Shown here: positions 61,328 to 64,000 of the stretch, in pieces | Layout: each line of letters opens with the position of its first letter | How positions within the stretch are numbered: the stretch's first letter is position 1 | Assembly: GCA_030682835.1 (NCBI GenBank) | Contig: JAUXNG010000045.1 | Span: forward strand, 1-64,000 | DNA: 64,000 nucleotides | Source: Hydrogenophaga sp. | GTDB lineage: Bacteria > Pseudomonadota > Gammaproteobacteria > Burkholderiales > Burkholderiaceae_C | Direction: 5' to 3' | Notes under the pieces: model-generated | The model's input: the letters and a program-made list of their open reading frames with translations, nothing else | What the model was told of the DNA's origin: nothing | Databases searched by the model: none | Position numbers and translations under genes: made by a program

Positions 61328-61948
61328 ATGGCCAACAACGAAAAACTCACGGGTCACGCGCGGATCGAGACCAACAACTTCCTCATGATCGTGCTGATCA
61401 CGCTGGTGATCGCGGTCGGAGGGCTGGTCGAAATCGTCCCGCTGTTCTTCCAGAAGTCCACCACGCAGCCGATCGAAGGCCTCAAGCCCTACACGGCGCT
61501 GCAGATCGCCGGGCGCGCTGTGTACGTGAAGGAAGGTTGCTACAACTGTCACTCGCAGATGATCCGTCCCGTCCAGGCCGAAACGCTGCGTTATGGCCAC
61601 TACTCGGTGGCTGGTGAATTCGTGTACGACCGTCCCTTCCAGTGGGGCTCCAAGCGCACCGGTCCTGACCTGCACCGCGTGGGTGGTCGCTACAGCGACG
61701 AATGGCACCGCATCCACCTGATCAACCCGCGCGACCTCGTGCCCGAGTCCAACATGCCGGCCTACCCCTGGCTGGAGCGCAAGACGGTGGACGAGAACGG
61801 CCTGCCCAAGCGCATGGAAGTGCTGCGCACGCTGGGCGCACCGTACACGGACGAGGAAATCGCCGCGTCGGTGGAAGACGTCAAGGGCAAGACCGAGCTG
61901 GATGCCCTCATTGCCTACCTGCAGGTGCTGGGCACCGCACGCAAATAA
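61328..61948 (+). CDS. ccoO: cbb3 cytochrome oxidase subunit II (mono-haem cytochrome c)
   Basis: 206 residues from the ATG at 61328. One N-terminal membrane anchor ([20 protein letters not shown]) and a periplasmic cytochrome c domain with CYNCH at C71, C74 and H75 and a Met ligand in ESNMPAYPW. It passes electrons from CcoP to CcoN. Eleven bases after ccoN. Confidence 0.97.
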   Translation: MANNEKLTGHARIETNNFLMIVLITLVIAVGGLVEIVPLFFQKSTTQPIEGLKPYTALQIAGRAVYVKEGCYNCHSQMIRPVQAETLRYGHYSVAGEFVYDRPFQWGSKRTGPDLHRVGGRYSDEWHRIHLINPRDLVPESNMPAYPWLERKTVDENGLPKRMEVLRTLGAPYTDEEIAASVEDVKGKTELDALIAYLQVLGTARK

Positions 61949-61963
61949 AAACCGGGGCCTGTC

Positions 61964-62101
61964 ATGGACATCAATGTGCTGCGCAGCATCGTGACAGTGG
62001 TCAGTCTGCTGATCTTCATCGGGATCGTGGCCTGGGCCTGGTCCGCTCGCAACCAGTCGAGCTTTGATGAGGCGGCCCAGCTGCCCTTCACCGACGACTA
62101 A
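61964..62101 (+). CDS. ccoQ: cbb3 oxidase subunit CcoQ
   Basis: 45 residues (MDINVLRSIVTVVSLLIFIG, then IVAWAWSARNQSSFDEAAQL and PFTDD). A single membrane helix with the conserved WAW and FDEAAxLPF end, as in CcoQ, which stabilises the oxidase. Fifteen bases after ccoO and 26 before ccoP; too short for most automatic length cut-offs. Confidence 0.92.
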   Translation: MDINVLRSIVTVVSLLIFIGIVAWAWSARNQSSFDEAAQLPFTDD

Positions 62102-62127
62102 ACCCGGCACCCAACAAGAGAAACATC

Positions 62128-63036
62128 ATGAGCGACTTCACAAGTGACTTCTGGCACTACTACGTGGCCGGGCTGACGCTGGTCAGCATCATTGCCTGCC
62201 TGGTCCTGCTCTGGATCAGCGGCACGACCAAGGCCGCCACGCTCGAGGACAACACCACCGGCCACGTGTGGGACGGTGACCTCGCAGAAATGAACAACCC
62301 CCTGCCTCGCTGGTGGGTCTACCTGTTCATCATCACCGTGGTCTTCGCACTCGCCTATGGCGTGCTGTATCCCACGTTCGGCAAGTACCAGGGCGTGCTG
62401 GGCTGGTCGTCAGGCGGCCAGCACGAAGCCGAGGTGGCCAAGGTTGAGCAGAACATTGCCCCGATCTACGCCAAGTTTGCCGGCATGACCCCCGAGCAGA
62501 TGGCCGGCGATGCCCAGGCCATGGCCATCGGCGAGCGCCTGTTCATGAACTACTGTGCACAGTGCCACGGCTCGGACGCTCGCGGTGCCCGCAGCTTCCC
62601 CAACCTCACCGATGGCGACTGGCTGTATGGTGGCGACCACGCCGCCATCAAGACCACCATTGCCGAAGGCCGCAACGGCGTGATGCCGCCCATGGCCGCT
62701 GCCGTGGGCAGTGCCGAGGACGTGCGCAACGTCGCCCACTACGTGCTGAGCCTGTCGGGCAGCCCGCACGACAGCGTGCGTGCAGCGCAGGGCAAAGGCA
62801 ACTACGGTTCCTGCGCAGCCTGCCATGGCATGGACGGCAAAGGCAACCAGGCCATGGGCGCGCCCAACCTGACCGACAACATCTGGCTCCACGGCTGGGG
62901 CGAAGAGGCCATCGTGCGCGCCATCAACAACGGCATCAACAACCAGATGCCCGGTCAGTCTGCGCTGTTGAACGAAGCGCAGATCAACGTGCTGGCTTCC
63001 TACGTCTGGGGTATGTCGAACACCCCGGCCCGCTAA
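62128..63036 (+). CDS. ccoP: cbb3 cytochrome oxidase subunit III (di-haem cytochrome c)
   Basis: 302 residues. Two N-terminal membrane helices (residues about 8-30 and 60-82) are followed by two cytochrome c domains with CAQCH at 143-147 and CAACH at 229-233. It accepts electrons from soluble cytochromes or bc1 and gives them to CcoO. The N-terminal ATLEDNTTGHVWDGDLAEMN segment is typical of the family. A terminator follows the gene. Confidence 0.97.
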   Translation: MSDFTSDFWHYYVAGLTLVSIIACLVLLWISGTTKAATLEDNTTGHVWDGDLAEMNNPLPRWWVYLFIITVVFALAYGVLYPTFGKYQGVLGWSSGGQHEAEVAKVEQNIAPIYAKFAGMTPEQMAGDAQAMAIGERLFMNYCAQCHGSDARGARSFPNLTDGDWLYGGDHAAIKTTIAEGRNGVMPPMAAAVGSAEDVRNVAHYVLSLSGSPHDSVRAAQGKGNYGSCAACHGMDGKGNQAMGAPNLTDNIWLHGWGEEAIVRAINNGINNQMPGQSALLNEAQINVLASYVWGMSNTPAR

Positions 63037-63048
63037 ACGGTCCCGAGA

Positions 63049-63080
63049 GGCCGGGCGTCCTCGGGCGCCCGGCCTTTTTT
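63049..63080 (+). terminator. Terminator after ccoP
   Basis: GGCCGGGCG (63049-63057) pairs with CGCCCGGCC (63066-63074) around an 8-base loop, followed by six T. It separates ccoNOQP from ccoG, with possible read-through. Confidence 0.92.
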
Positions 63081-63105
63081 GTCTTTTCACCCACCCGGAA
63101 TTGCC

Positions 63106-64000
63106 GTGAGCTCCGTGCCCCCCGACGCGCAGTCCCCCAAGCCCATCATCCCCATCGTGCCCGAGCCATCCAAGGGCGGTGGCGAGACGGTGTCCCTGTA
63201 TGCGGCGCGGGAAAAGATCTATCCCCGCTCTGTGTCGGGGGTCTTCTCCAACTGGCGCTGGATCACCGTGTGGCTCACGCAGATCGTGTTTTACGGTCTG
63301 CCCTGGCTGGAGTGGAATGCGCGCCAGGCGGTGCTGTTCGACCTGGAGTCGCGGCGCTTCTTCATCTTCGGGTTGGTGCTGTACCCGCAGGATTTCATCT
63401 ACCTGACGGGGCTTCTGGTCATATCGGCCCTGGCGCTCTTCCTGTTCACGGCCGTGGCCGGGCGTCTCTGGTGCGGCTACGCCTGCCCCCAGACCGTCTA
63501 CACCGAGATCTTCATCTGGATCGAAAAGAAGGTCGAGGGTGACCGATCTGCCCGCATGCGGCTTGACAAGGCCGAATTCTCGGGTGAAAAACTCCGCAAG
63601 AAATGGCTCAAGCACGCGTTGTGGATCGGGTTTGCGCTGTGGACCGGCTTCACCTTTGTCGGTTACTTCACGCCCATCCGCGAACTCGCGGCACTGTCGC
63701 TGGCCGCTTCACTGGGCCCTTGGCAAACCTTCTGGATCTTCTTCTACGGTTTTGCCACCTATGGCAATGCCGGCTTCATGCGCGAGCAGGTGTGCAAGTA
63801 CATGTGCCCGTACGCGCGATTCCAGAGCGCGATGTTCGACAAGGACACGATGATCGTCACCTACGACGAGAAACGTGGAGAGCCGAGGGGTGCCCGCTCG
63901 AAGAAGGCCGATCCAGCTGCGCTGGGCCTGGGTGCCTGTGTGGACTGCACCCTCTGCGTGCAGGTCTGCCCCACAGGCATCGACATCCGCAAAGGCCTGC
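63106..64000 (+). CDS. ccoG: cbb3 oxidase accessory ferredoxin-like protein CcoG (cut by window end)
   Basis: At least 298 residues from GTG at 63106; the 3' end lies outside the window. Several membrane helices (WITVWLTQIVFYGLPWLEWN, YLTGLLVISALALFLFTAVA) and CGYACPQTVYTEIFIWIEKK, YMCPYARFQSAMFDKDTMIV and the ferredoxin motif CVDCTLCVQVCPTGIDIRKG identify CcoG, a copper reductase-type maturation factor of cbb3 oxidase. It follows ccoP beyond a terminator hairpin. Confidence 0.95.
   Translation, partial: MSSVPPDAQSPKPIIPIVPEPSKGGGETVSLYAAREKIYPRSVSGVFSNWRWITVWLTQIVFYGLPWLEWNARQAVLFDLESRRFFIFGLVLYPQDFIYLTGLLVISALALFLFTAVAGRLWCGYACPQTVYTEIFIWIEKKVEGDRSARMRLDKAEFSGEKLRKKWLKHALWIGFALWTGFTFVGYFTPIRELAALSLAASLGPWQTFWIFFYGFATYGNAGFMREQVCKYMCPYARFQSAMFDKDTMIVTYDEKRGEPRGARSKKADPAALGLGACVDCTLCVQVCPTGIDIRKGL

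Overview
The window looks like the chromosome of a GC-rich betaproteobacterium of the order Burkholderiales, most likely family Comamonadaceae (Hydrogenophaga/Acidovorax-like). This is inferred from gene content and order: the small Trp-rich protein, cbb3 oxidase cluster order, Bug-type binding protein, paired fumarases and paired IlvD. It is not based on a database search.

Bases 1 to about 35,949 are the right-hand part of a lambda-organised siphovirus prophage; the integrase is not visible and should lie left of base 1. Layout: control region (NrdR-like zinc ribbon, DUF551, divergent repressor and Cro-like genes), a cytosine methyltransferase split over two overlapping frames, a primase-helicase, a Mor-like regulator with iteron-like repeats, then a visibly AT-richer leftward cassette of eight small unknown genes (7.0-9.7 kb). 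The cassette has its own promoter and a perfect 21-bp terminator hairpin, and is bracketed by inverted copies of a repeat. Then, all rightward: terminase, gpW, portal, ClpP-type protease, decoration protein, capsid, head-tail joining proteins, tail tube, tape measure, an embedded spanin pair, tail tip and fibre proteins, hub, holin, a 14-codon Trp-rich peptide and a SAR endolysin. The right end is a 3' fragment of tRNA-Cys (35,902-35,949), probably the attachment site.

From 35,950 on is host DNA: tRNA-Gly, an EamA transporter, tRNA-Leu, a conserved hypothetical gene, a helix-hairpin-helix protein, murI, divergent class I and class II fumarases, a NaChBac-type sodium channel, acs (with a duplicated 3' end), a small cytochrome c, two divergent dihydroxyacid dehydratases, lgt, a malonate operon (GntR regulator, malonyl-CoA decarboxylase, Bug binding protein, enoyl-CoA hydratase-like protein, malonyl-CoA synthetase), a universal stress protein, and the cbb3 oxidase cluster ccoI-S-N-O-Q-P-G, cut by the window end. 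Two FNR/Anr-type boxes sit where oxygen control of uspA and of ccoNOQP would be expected.

The items most worth follow-up are the overlapping two-frame methyltransferase, the repeat-bracketed leftward cassette with two very small genes, the iteron-like array beside the primase, the Trp-rich peptide coupled between holin and endolysin, and the duplicated acs tail.
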